Assembly (NCBI GenBank): GCA_029378245.1
Contig: JARKIF010000009.1
Coordinates: 744,001-808,000 of the forward strand
Origin: Roridomyces roridus
Lineage: Eukaryota > Basidiomycota > Agaricomycetes > Agaricales > Mycenaceae
DNA length: 64,000 nucleotides
Reading direction: 5' to 3'
Positions 43,847 through 53,700 of this stretch are shown here, one piece after another. The stretch's first letter is position 1; the number at the start of each line of letters is the position of its first letter. The translations under genes were made by a program, and so were the position numbers. The notes under the pieces were generated by a model that saw only the letters and a list, made by a program, of their open reading frames with translations, was not told where the DNA came from and searched no databases.

Positions 43847-44856
43847 ATGACCACCACGCTAGACATGCCTTCACTCTCGTTTCAACCCCCCACACCTGAT
43901 CCATCCTCAGTCGTGCCCGAGACACCCCGGGCATCTTCCTCAAAAGGCAAACGCAAGGCAGACGAGGTCGAGGGCAATACACCCCCAGACTCAAAAAAAG
44001 CTACCTTTGCCCCTTCTCCCCGGCGTGTGTAATCTGTTCTCGTCGCTCCCTGCCGTTTTCCTGAGTCTCTGCAGCCATTAGAGCATCAAATGCGACCACT
44101 GTAGCCTCGACTCACGCCCCCTCGTCTTATCATCGCCAAAAACGTGCTCGGCTCTCAACTTCCAGCGAGTCTCGCCCAGGATCCCGCGACCAGTCAGAGG
44201 TCCGTGCAGATACAGCGGCCACAGTTGGCTCTTGGGCCAGCCGAAAATCTATCCCTCGGCCCCATTCACGCTCACAGTCGGTGCAGTCTCATACCCGCGC
44301 CGCCTCTGTTGCCCCCTCCCGCCGCTCCCTGTCTCAGGTACTCGATCACTCTCACCTTTCTTTCTTTCGAATACTGAATGTCTCAGGCATCCATCCCCAT
44401 ATCCGCCCTCATCAGTCCTCATGCTCCCTCCATCGCCCGTTCAGGTCACACCTTCCACATGAGAGATCCCCACAAATTACCACGTATTCAGCCAACCGGC
44501 TGGTCGCTGTCGTGGGGCAGTCTAGGGAACTGGCGTCGATGGACAGAGGCTGGTGGTTCTCCCCTCCACGCATGGCTCTTCTTCCTCGGCTTCGTACTCT
44601 TCCCTGTTTGGTGGGTCGCGTCCTTTTTGCGTGTACTTCGCACTCGCCGATTAGGCAAGGGTGAAGATGATTCGCAAGTCGTACTGGATGACCCCCAGCT
44701 CGAGTTCGGTTCGTTATTTGTTTCTAGTCCTGTGCATTTGACTCATGTCCTCCAGACGCACGTACATGGCGCACTCGCTGCCGTATAATGGCGGGCATAT
44801 CCTTTTTCACTTACGTCCCGTTCGTAGTCCTCGTGGCAGTATTTGCTCGCCGGTAG
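43847..44856 (+). CDS. Conserved-type protein with disordered Ser-rich N-terminus and two C-terminal membrane helices
   Basis: About 290 residues in four exons. Start MTTTLDMPSLSFQPPTPDPS, 102 bp from the divergent gene at 43745. The first 150 residues are Ser/Arg/Pro-rich with RKADEVEG and RPHSRSQSVQSHTRAASVAP. The C-terminal third has WRRWTEAGGSPLHAWLFFLG, FVLFPVWWVASFL as helix 1, RTRRLGKGEDD as loop, then RTRCRIMAGISFFTYVPFVV, LVAVFARR as helix 2, ending at the stop. A tail-anchored hairpin in an internal membrane is likely. Family and role not recognised; gene structure and hydrophobic pair support a real gene. Confidence 0.62.
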
Positions 44857-45240
44857 CCTTGTTGTCGCGGTGAACACTAGGTCCCCCGCATCCCTCATTC
44901 TACTCATCGCATCGTACACATATTACACTATATCAATAGCAATATCTTCAATCCGAAAACTGTAAAACGAATGTGCAATGTTGCCAGCGCCTCGCGTCAA
45001 GCTATTTGGTGCCAGGCGCTCCGTCATCCACTTTGCTCTGACACGCAAAACCACCTCTTCGTCGCCTTGGCGCTTTCGGGCCTTGAAGAGAGGAAAGAGT
45101 CCACCACCGACGACCAAGCAAGGGAGGCATCGGTAGTGAACGTAGCGTGTGCAATTGCAAAAAAAGGCACGGAAGCTTTATATGGCGGCCCGGCCCGAAA
45201 CAGGAACAAATAGATCGGCAGGGCTATCTCTCTCTCCATC
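44857..45240. other. Intergenic region, no gene seen
   Basis: A/T-rich near 44910-44960 (likely 3' end of the upstream gene), then the promoter side of the HAD phosphatase gene. Short frames on both strands lack family features. Confidence 0.5.
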
Positions 45241-46349
45241 ATGTCTCTCCAGAAAATTACTGTGGATGGTGTCTTGTTCGACATGGACGGGTAATTTGGC
45301 CAAAAAAACTGTAATTCCGCTCGAAGTTCAAGACAACCAAGGACCTTGCTCGATTCTACTCCGGGACTAGTGAATGCTTGGACCATTTTCTGCAAAGATT
45401 ACGGTCTTGGAGACCCCGCAACGGTGGTACACGATACCCATGGACGTCGTCTGGCCGATACCCTCGAGGAACTCTGTTCGATCAACGATCCGGACAGACT
45501 AGAGGTCTGTACCTCGGTCCGTGTGCAACTGTTACCGTGTTCAACCTCCAAGAGGCAGAAATCGACCGTTTTGAAGAAGAGGTCATAAGTGGGGGACCTG
45601 TCGTCTTGCCCGGCGTTCTCCCCCTCTTGTCCCAGGTACGGGCTCGCGGATTTCATGCCTCGTCAGTATATTTTATCTAGACAGATGTCGTCCGACGGAA
45701 CGAATTCGGGTTGGACCATCGTAACATCAGGCAAGTTAGGCGAGTAGATCCGTCGGACGAGTATGACAACAAATGCAGCGACCCGAAACTATGCCCCCCG
45801 TGCACTGGAAAGATGCGCGATTCCACTCCCACGCGCTGGGATCGTTACCTCCAGCGACGTGTCTCAAGGGAAACCGCACCCAGCACCCTACCTGGCAGGT
45901 GCGCGGGAAATAGACCAGATGGCAATTCATTTATTCGTTATTATTAGGTGCCGCAAAGATCAACGTGGATCCCAAGAAATGTATGCATGTGGTCAGTTAC
46001 TCTGGTCTGTGTATTCACGGCATTCCGCAGGTCTCGTCGTCGAGGATGCGGTCTCTGGTTAGTCGGAGCCCCTGCGAAAGATCCGGGATGTTGAGCTATT
46101 AAATGGTTGTTATAGGTATACGCTCCGGTAAGGCCGCTGGGGCGGTGGTCCTCGCCGTATGCACGTCTTCATCCCGAGAGGTGATCAACAACTCGCAAGC
46201 GGATCCGGATTTTATTGTAACAGATCTCACCAGGTAGGCCGCCGTTGTCACCCATTTGCTGTGTTTTGATTCACCGCGTTTCCAGAGTTTCGGCGCGGTG
46301 GACTGAGGGTGGCCAGCTGGAAATTAGCATTGATGAGAGCGAAGAATGA
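45241..46349 (+). CDS. GPP1: HAD-superfamily phosphatase, glycerol-3-phosphatase-like
   Basis: Dephosphorylates a small phospho-sugar or glycerol phosphate in the cytosol. Start MSLQKITVDGVLFDMDG. The first intron cuts the catalytic motif, giving DMDGTLLDSTPGLVNAW after splicing (motif I DxDGT). Next are VVHDTHGRRLADTLEEL and LEAEIDRFEEEVISGG, a cap like that of fungal Gpp1/Gpp2. Motif II is WTIVTSATRNYAP, the motif III Lys is in SQGKPHPAPYLAGA, and motif IV is CLVVEDAVSGIRSGKAAG. It ends QLEISIDESEE. The closest family by the HTTHGxRxxDxL-type segment is glycerol-1-phosphatase, but 2-deoxyglucose-6-phosphatase activity is also possible. One intron (45731-45778) has a GC donor. Confidence 0.84.
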
Positions 46350-46694
46350 ACAGTTTGCGGTTGTTAGACAATGGTGTATCCTTCCACAATGGCCATTCTT
46401 GATACAATGGTTCGCATTGTTCTTTTTGCTTTGCTTTCGCTGCCTCGAACACCGCCTCTAGCGCCCACATGATACCAATGCAACGATTTCCCATATCTAC
46501 GAGCGGAACTGTCTCAGCTCCATCAAGTATAGCCAAACTGGGACGCATGGTATTTAAGCATGCGCTCTTCCATTGTTTCGTCGGTTCACTCTCTTCCCAC
46601 TTTTCATCTTCTAAGTCTCTGCACGATCCGCGATCGTAGCTTTCCTCCACGACTCCAAACTCCTTGACCTGGTGTCCAAACTACACTCCTTACG
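46350..46694. other. Intergenic region, no gene seen
   Basis: The 345 bp between the HAD and CBM19 genes carry the upstream promoter of the latter, with a pyrimidine-rich run (46575-46690) directly before its start. A minus-strand frame of 108 codons spans the region but was rejected. Confidence 0.5.
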
Positions 46695-48087
46695 ATGATC
46701 TACAACTCCTATTCCGCCTTCTTCGCCGTCGCCTTGGCGCTCTCTGGCTCCGCCTCTGCCCGCCCCGCGCGCTTCGGCCGTCGTGCCGCTTTTGACCTTG
46801 CGAATGGACAGGCTGCGATCAAGCTCAAGTCGGTTTTTCTCTGCTGGCACAGTGGTAATACGCTAACGGCGACTCTAGCCAGCAATTCGCTACCCTCACA
46901 CCCACATCGCAGTGTACTGAGGGTGAGGATGCCTGTGTGAACGGACAATTTGCGCAATGTGCCAATGGCAAATTCGTGTTGACGGCCTGCGGACCAGGGA
47001 CTGTGTTCGTCTTGCTACGTTGTCCCAAATTTCATGTGGCTCATCTTTTTTCAGCTGTGCCGCGCTGCCCTTGGTCAACTCTGCTGGAACCTCAGTCACC
47101 TGCGATACGCAGGCAGATGTTGATGCAAGAATCGCAGCCACTGGAGCCACTTCTGCGGGAGGGGACACCGGTACTGACACTACCACCGCCGCTGCTGACA
47201 CCACCACTACCGCTGCTGCTGACACCACCACCGCTGCTGCTGACACTACTACCGCGGCGCCCCCCGCTGCGACGTCTGACGCCGCTACTCCCCCTGATAA
47301 CAACAACGCCGGAGGTGGATCTGCCACTGGAGGAGATCTCCAGGACTCGCTCACCTTGGACCCTAATATCATCCAGACCACGGGCACTGGCCAGGAACCA
47401 CCGGTCGCTGGCCAGGCCTCCGCTCTGACGTCCAAGAACAACTTTGCCAACATCTGCTCCCTTGGTCTCCCCAACGTCCCCATTACGAACGGTCTCCAGT
47501 TGACGGGCGGTTCTTGCAACCCAATTCCCATTGGCAACATTCCCTCCATCCAGAACGTGCCCTCGAGCAAGTTCCGTGAGTGTCTTCTTTTCTTCCTCCG
47601 CGTTATTTACTAACATTCTCGTTCAGAATCCCCGACGAACGGTGAGACTCTCAAGGCGAACACTCCCTTCAACGTGACCCTCGCCGTGAAGAACATCCAG
47701 ATCGGTACCTTCACGGCCGCGACGGAGACGTACTACGCCAACCCTCAGACGCTCAACGCTCAGGGCCAGATCATTGGCCACACCCACATCGTCATTGAGG
47801 CGATCGACGCCCTTGACTCGACCACCGTCACCGACCCGCTCAAGTTTGCGTTCTTCAAGGGCGTCGATGACGCTGCGGATGCCAACGGCCAGGTCACGGT
47901 TCCCGTCGCTGCTGGTCTTGCCGCTGGTGTCTACCGCATGGGCACGATCATGTCTTCGGCCACCCACCAGCCTGTGATCGTTGCCGTCGCTCAGCACGGT
48001 ATTGTTGACGATGTTATTTACATGGTGAGCCTTCAAGTGGGATATTCCAGCTGCGATGCTCATAATCTTCTTTAGACTGTTCAATAA
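46695..48087 (+). CDS. Secreted CBM19 chitin-binding protein ('ribosomal protein s17'-type of mushrooms)
   Basis: Extracellular protein with signal peptide IYNSYSAFFAVALALSGSAS. A CBM19-like Cys module follows: CTEGEDACVNGQFAQCANGK, FVLTACGPGT, CAALPLVNSAGTSVTC, built of several exons. A Thr/Ala repeat linker (DTTTAAA, four or five copies) leads to the large C-terminal domain: NNFANICSLGLPNVPITNGL, GETLKANTPFNVTLAVKNIQ, GTFTAATETYYANPQTLNAQ, GQIIGHTHIVIEAIDALDS and a HQPVIVAVAQHGIVDDVIYM end. The last exon adds TVQ and a stop at 48085-48087. The two-domain layout is widespread in Agaricomycetes and is often labelled ribosomal protein s17 in databases, which the signal peptide and CBM19 contradict. 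A cell-wall role is inferred. Confidence 0.85.
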
Positions 48088-48273
48088 ACTGCGCCAGTCG
48101 CGGTGGTAGTGGATGTTCACGAAGAACGAGATATTATACCTTATCATTATTATCTACCGGGATACTGTTGTATGATACATCCTCACCCTCAGAGTAGGGT
48201 GTAGTTAGTTCTTGGAATGAGAAGACTGGAGCCTTGAACCCGAACGGTGTGAGCAATGATTTTATTTGGAAAA

Positions 48274-48817
48274 TTATACACGAGACGAGCCCCGACGTCG
48301 TTCCTCCTCCCAGCGGGCCCGCATGAGTTGGAATCCCTCTGACCTCGAACGAATGGCAGGCGTCGGGGTCATTAGTTGGAGGTGGGCAGCCTCGAGGATG
48401 GGCGACTCGTTGCGAATTACCTGGACGAATTAGCGTGAGCGTGTATACTTGGTGTGTTAGCGCACCGATCCAATAGCCAGGAAAAACGAGAACGTGGCTG
48501 CGCTGCTCAGCATGGTCCTGGATAGTGTGTGGAGGACTCCGCGCGGGCCTGCACCGTTTCTTCGAGAATGGATGGGTCAAGAATTTGAAAGTCGGGAATT
48601 TCAGACGCACTGCAGAATGCTCCAGCCTCCAAAGATGAACCCAATTGTAAGGCCGACTCCGCCGCCCATGAGGGCACCCATTCTGTGTGGACTGTTAGTT
48701 CGGTTTTCCGGGACTTGGTCGTCGTTGTCCTACTTGACTGCGGCCAGTCAGTCAGCGTGTGGGTATGTCGGGAGGTGCATCCTGCGTACGTTTATTCCAG
48801 ACTGAAGGCTCGGACAT
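48274..48817 (-). CDS. MGR2: Mgr2/Romo1, TIM23-complex subunit of the mitochondrial inner membrane
   Basis: Lateral gatekeeper of the TIM23 protein translocase. Five exons: 48817-48790, 48737-48734 (4 nt), 48682-48611, 48559-48466 and 48420-48274. Spliced start MSEPSVWNKLKMGALMGGGV, matching the yeast block SNWDKFKMGLMMG. Helix 1 is GLTIGFIFGGWSIL, the loop NGAGPRGVLHTLSRTM, helix 2 LSSAATFSFFLAIGSVIR, and the tail ends EEERRRGSSRV. Glycine-zipper helices, the GPGPxG-like loop and the IRxxS exit all fit the family; length is about 100 residues. Without the 4-nt exon the frame does not connect. Divergent from PEX10, with 38 bp between start codons. Confidence 0.88.
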
Positions 48818-48855
48818 GATGGAGGAGAACAAATAAAAGTCGCGTTGACGCGCTT

Positions 48856-50062
48856 ATGTCTGTACCATCATTCCCTCCGGCTCAGCAAGCTCAAATCAGT
48901 GCGCCTCGGCCTCTCTCTCCATTTCTACGGGATTACTGACTTGCCAAGTTCGGGCGAATCAACGCGACTTGTTCCATGTCTCCTCCTTGAAAGACCAGCT
49001 GGAAACGGTTCTGCGAGCTTGGCTGGGTTGGTTCCATACGCTTCTCTCTGTCCGTCGGCTTAATCTCTCAGGTACACGTTGGCTAAGCCGTTGGGACAAG
49101 GAAGTCGATTTACTGGTCAAGCTGGGGTATTATAGCCTCACCACGGCTCGGGGTAAGCGCAATTCCTTGCCAAATGACAGAGATTTATTCCGGAACAGCT
49201 ACACAGACACTCGGGGAGGAATATACTGATATCTGGCAATATTCTGCGTCTGAACGGACGCTCCCGCCCTCGCGTTTTAAACCGAGCAGCACTAGTTCTT
49301 CTCCCGACTGTCCCTGCTTACCTGCTAGCCCGGTTGGACGACATCTATCCGGACAATGGTCGACATTCCGCTCTCCGGAAGCGTCTTAAATCTCTCCCTG
49401 GCGTCTTGGAAGTCCTCGGGGAAATTAACCTTGCCGTTTTCTACATTTATGGGACGTATTATGATCTTGTGAAGCGGATATTGGGCATCCGAAAGGTGTG
49501 CAATGGTAATTTCAAGGAGAACCTCTCACCAAATTGCAGGTTTCTTCTACTCCCCCAAATCCCCACGTCCGCCCGCCATCTTACTCGTTGCTGGGTGTTT
49601 TGCTGGGTGTGCGCTTGCTCTATCGTTTGGTCACATTCTTGCGAACAAAGCTGGAGGTCGAATCATCACATGCCGCCTCGGAAAGCAGCGCGAGAGCAGC
49701 AACACCCATGAAACATTCCTCGACGAACGACCCGTGTCCATGTTCCTCGGTCCGGTGGACCCTGAGGGCGAACCCGCGAAACCAGCAGAGCAAGACGAGA
49801 GGACGATGCTTGATGTTTCTTCAATCCCAGATGCACTGCGAGCAGGCAGGAACTGCACGCTGTGTCTGGAGGAACGGACGGACAGCTGCGCCACGGAATG
49901 TGGGCATTTGTTCTGTTGGAGTTGTATTGTCGGGTGGGGGAGAGAGAAGGTATTCCGATTGCTCTCTCGCGCAGAATGTTGCTCATGAAGATTCAGGCCG
50001 AATGTCCCTTGTGCAGGCAGTCACTCAATTTGACGCGTTTGCTGCCTATATACAATCTGTAA
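48856..50062 (+). CDS. PEX10: Peroxisome biogenesis RING E3 ligase Pex10
   Basis: Membrane RING-finger protein that ubiquitinates the import receptor Pex5 with Pex2 and Pex12. Start [20 protein letters not shown] (intron 48894-48940 spliced out), then [74 protein letters not shown] and [20 protein letters not shown], the conserved membrane part. The C-terminal RING is [28 protein letters not shown], then across an intron [20 protein letters not shown]. The order of blocks and the C3HC4 ligands are those of fungal Pex10. Several introns of about 45-60 bp. Confidence 0.92.
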
Positions 50063-50135
50063 TCTGTAACATACAATGCAGCGCTGTCGTGCCATGGGCA
50101 CTTTTGGTACAAAGGTGCTAGAGCGAACCGACAGC

Positions 50136-50646
50136 TTAGACGATCTGTTGTATCAGCGTAATGTTGTCGCCTTTCAGTAATATACGACCTGTGTTCAGCG
50201 TCAATAGCGCGTCAATTGAAAGCGGTAGTGTGACGCACCCAGCTCCCTCCGTGGCTTTGCGTCCTTGACGTATACCTCGGCCGCCTCGTCTATCACAACA
50301 TTCATGAATTCGTCGAATCCCTGTAAAGACGGGTTAATAATTGTTATATCAGTCGGTGCTGGACCGCGAACGCGCCCGAGTTCAACACCGCGAAAAGAGG
50401 GTGTAGAAAGGACGTACAATGATTCGGCCCTCGATCCGCATTTCAATATTGTCGTACAACCAGATGGAGATTTTCGTTTTCTAAGAGTAATTAGGCCTCT
50501 GTGCAAGAGGAGGATACGCGCAGACGAACTTGTTGCAGATTTTTGAAGATGACATTCTGGATGGAAAGTTAGCACCGGCGAATTGGTGTAGGCAGGAGTC
50601 GACGGACGATGGGCTGGACCATCACACGCTGCTGGCGGCCAGACAT
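50136..50646 (-). CDS. SME1: Small nuclear ribonucleoprotein SmE
   Basis: Sm-ring subunit of spliceosomal U snRNPs. Five short exons splice to about 87 residues: MSGRQQRVMVQPI, NVIFKNLQQ, KTKISIWLYDNIEMRIEGRI, GFDEFMNVVIDEAAEVYVKD, AKPRRELGRILLKGDNITLI, QQIV. Sm1 (IWLYDN to DEFMN) and Sm2 (LLKGDNITLI) are intact, and the length equals the SmE standard. Intron borders: about 50607-50557, 50529-50481, 50417-50325 and 50239-50190, all GT-AG. Head-to-head with the dynein gene, 116 bp between start codons. Confidence 0.94.
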
Positions 50647-50762
50647 GGTCAAGTACGAGGAGGGGAAGGATAGAGGGTGAGTTTGTTGAGGTCAGAAGCA
50701 AGCTGTCTGCACGTGGTAACTGCCGACAACAAATTATTTCGGACGCGTCAACACGAACTACC

Positions 50763-53700
50763 ATGGAGGTATGCCCTGCCCCCGCTGCCGCCCCGTTGCT
50801 CGCTGACGACCATCCCCGCGCAGGCCCTCGTGGCTGGGAATTCATCGACGGCAGCAGCCGTCACCTTCATCACATTCGTGCAGGACCTCAAAAAGAAGAC
50901 AAAGACATGGGGACCCATGATAGAAATTTGCGAGCAGAGCGAGAAGACGCTCAACCGATTCAGATACCAGTTCCCCGACGACTGGCTGTACAGCGACCAG
51001 CTTCGTGGCGAATGGAGCGCATACAACGAGATACTCAAACGGAAGAATGATTCGATTCAGGAGCAGCTTGGTGCGTGTGCTCCGCAAATTACGCCGACTC
51101 TCAACTCATTTCCCCTAGCTGGTCTCCAACTCAAGATTGTCGCCGAGGACAAGATCATCGAGAACAGGATCAACGACATCCTGCAAGAATGGGAGCAGAC
51201 ACGTCCAGTTCAAGGCAATATGCGCGCCGACACGGCCATGAACACTATCAACGTCTTCGAGGGGAAGCTCACTCGTGTCCAAGAGGAATACGATCTTCTC
51301 TGTCGGGCCAAAGAGGCGCTCGACCTTGAACTTCAACGCCATACGCGTCTCGAACCCGTGTTTGAGGAATTGCGCGACCTCAAAGGCGTCTGGACGGCCC
51401 TCTCGGGCATTTGGAGCCAGATTTCCGAGCTGAGAGAGATGTCCTGGGCTCAGGTTCAACCGAGGAAGCTGCGGCAACAAATCGACGGGTTGTTGACTTC
51501 GACGAGCAAGATGCCCACTCGTATGCGCCAGTACGCCGCGTTTGAATACGTGCAGGACGTGTTGAAGGGACTGCTCAAGTCCAACTCTGTCATCTCGGAG
51601 CTGCAGTCGGAGGGTATGAAGGACAGGCACTGGAAGCAGCTGTTCAAGGTGCTGCGTATGCCTTCGGCGATCCCTATGCCACTGTGAGTACCCCCTTCAT
51701 CGTTGTTGCCACCTCTTAACGTCCCCCAAGCATGACTCTTGGCCATGTATACGACCTGGACCTCAAGAAGAACGAGAGCTTGATCAAGGAAGTCATCATT
51801 CAAGCGCAAGGAGAGGTCAGTCGTCCCAGAGCTTCCTGCAATCTCTCGTTCAACACCGTTTCCCCAGATGGCGCTTGAAGAATACATCCGGCAAGTCAAG
51901 GAAACTTGGACCAACTACACCCTCGATTTGGTCAACTACCAGACCAAATGTCGTCTTATCAAGTCAGTGATCGAATAATCCTGCCTCACAAATCTAATAT
52001 CACCACAGAGGCTGGGATGACTTGTTCACCAAGTGCAGCGAAAACTTGAATTCGCTAACTGCGATGAAACTTTCGCCATATTACAAAGGTAAGCCCACTT
52101 GATAAAGAACACGAATGCAAACTAATAGGATGGCAGTATTCGAGGAAGAGGTACATTCTTCTTTTCATCCCTCTTCTCTTCTCTCTAACGTGCTTTAGGC
52201 GGCTTCTTGGGAAGAAAAACTCAACAGGATTCATGTTCTGTTTGGTCAGTGCCTGTCCTCTTCATCACACGAAAGCTGACCCTCGTCCAGACGTCTGGAT
52301 CGATGTGCAGCGTCAATGGGTATATCTGGAGGGTATCTTCTCCGGCAGCGCCGACATCAAGCATCTCCTTCCCGTCGAGAGCGGCCGCTTCCAGAACATC
52401 AACGCCGAGTTCTTGACAGTCATGAAGAAAGTCTACAAATCGCCCTTCGTGATCGACGTCATGAACATCCCAGGTGTCCAGAAGAGTTTGGAACGACTTG
52501 CGGATCTCTTGAACAAGATCCAAAAGGCGCTGGGAGAATATCTGGAGCGAGAGCGTTCTTCGTTCCCTCGCTTCTATTTCGTCGGTGACGAAGATTTGTT
52601 GGAGATTATCGGAAACAGCAAGGACATTCTGCGTATCATGAAGCATCTCAAGAAGATGTTTGCCGGCATTTCCACGGTCATGCTGGACGAGGAGTTGACG
52701 CAGATACAAGGCATGGCGTCGAGGGAAGGCGAAGAGGTTCAATTCACGACGCCCATCCTGCTCAAGGATCACCCCAAGATCAACGATTGGCTTGCCAAAA
52801 TCGAATCCATGATGCGGCTTTCGCTTGCTGATCTGCTGTCGGACGCTGTGACAGAGCTGCAAGTCTTCTACGGGACGGGGTCTTCGCTTCCCATGGACCA
52901 ACTCATGACGTGGATGGAGAAATACCCCGCCCAACTGGTCACTCTGGCTGTCCAAGTCGCGTGGACTGCCGCAGTCGAGGCCTCGCTGGAAGCGAGGAAT
53001 GCCCCGGAGGAGCCTCTTCAAACCGTCACTCAGGCTCTCGACCTTCTTGCCGATATCGTGTTGCAAGAACTCAGCCCGGTGACTCGACGCAAGTGCGAGC
53101 ATCTCATCACAGAACTCGTCCACCAGAGGGACGTGACGCGGAGCCTTATAGCAGAAAAGGTTCTCGACCCCACCGGGTTCACTTGGTTGTACCAGATGCG
53201 TTTCTACCTCGATAGGACCGTGGAGAACCCGTTGGAACGCCTTGCGATCAAGGTCGCGGATGCCTCGTTTCCGTATGGGTGGGAGTACCTTGGTGTTCCC
53301 GACAGACTCGTGCAGACGCCGCTCACGGATCGCGTGTACCTCACGCTCACTCAAGCGCTGGATAATCAGCTCGGTGGCGCCCCGTTCGGTCCTGCTGGAA
53401 CCGGTAAGCATGCGATTAACTGCGCCTGGATGATCTAATAATTTTCTAGGCAAAACCGAGTCGGTCAAGGCCTTGGGCGTGCAGCTCGGTCGATTCGTCC
53501 TCGTCTTTTGTTGCGACGAGACGTTCGATTTCCAGGCCATGGGTCGTATCTTTGTTGGGCTATGTCAGGTTGGAGCTTGGGGTTGCTTTGACGAGTTCAA
53601 TCGTCTCGAGGAGCGGATTCTCAGTGCCGTGTCGCAACAAGTGCAGAGCATCCAGCAGGGTCTCGCCTCACTCGTCAAGAACCCCAACACGGAGATTGAG

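Noticed and set aside
46324..46650. 108-codon minus-strand frame between the HAD and CBM19 genes
   Set aside because: It overlaps the 3' end of the HAD gene, has no domain, and no splice or promoter context.
46695..48087. Calling the gene ribosomal protein S17
   Set aside because: The label circulates for this family, but the signal peptide and CBM19 module are incompatible with a cytosolic ribosomal protein.
52221..53540. 439-codon open frame on the minus strand inside the dynein gene
   Set aside because: It is antisense to a highly conserved dynein motor exon; its sequence has no family features and the plus strand explains the region.
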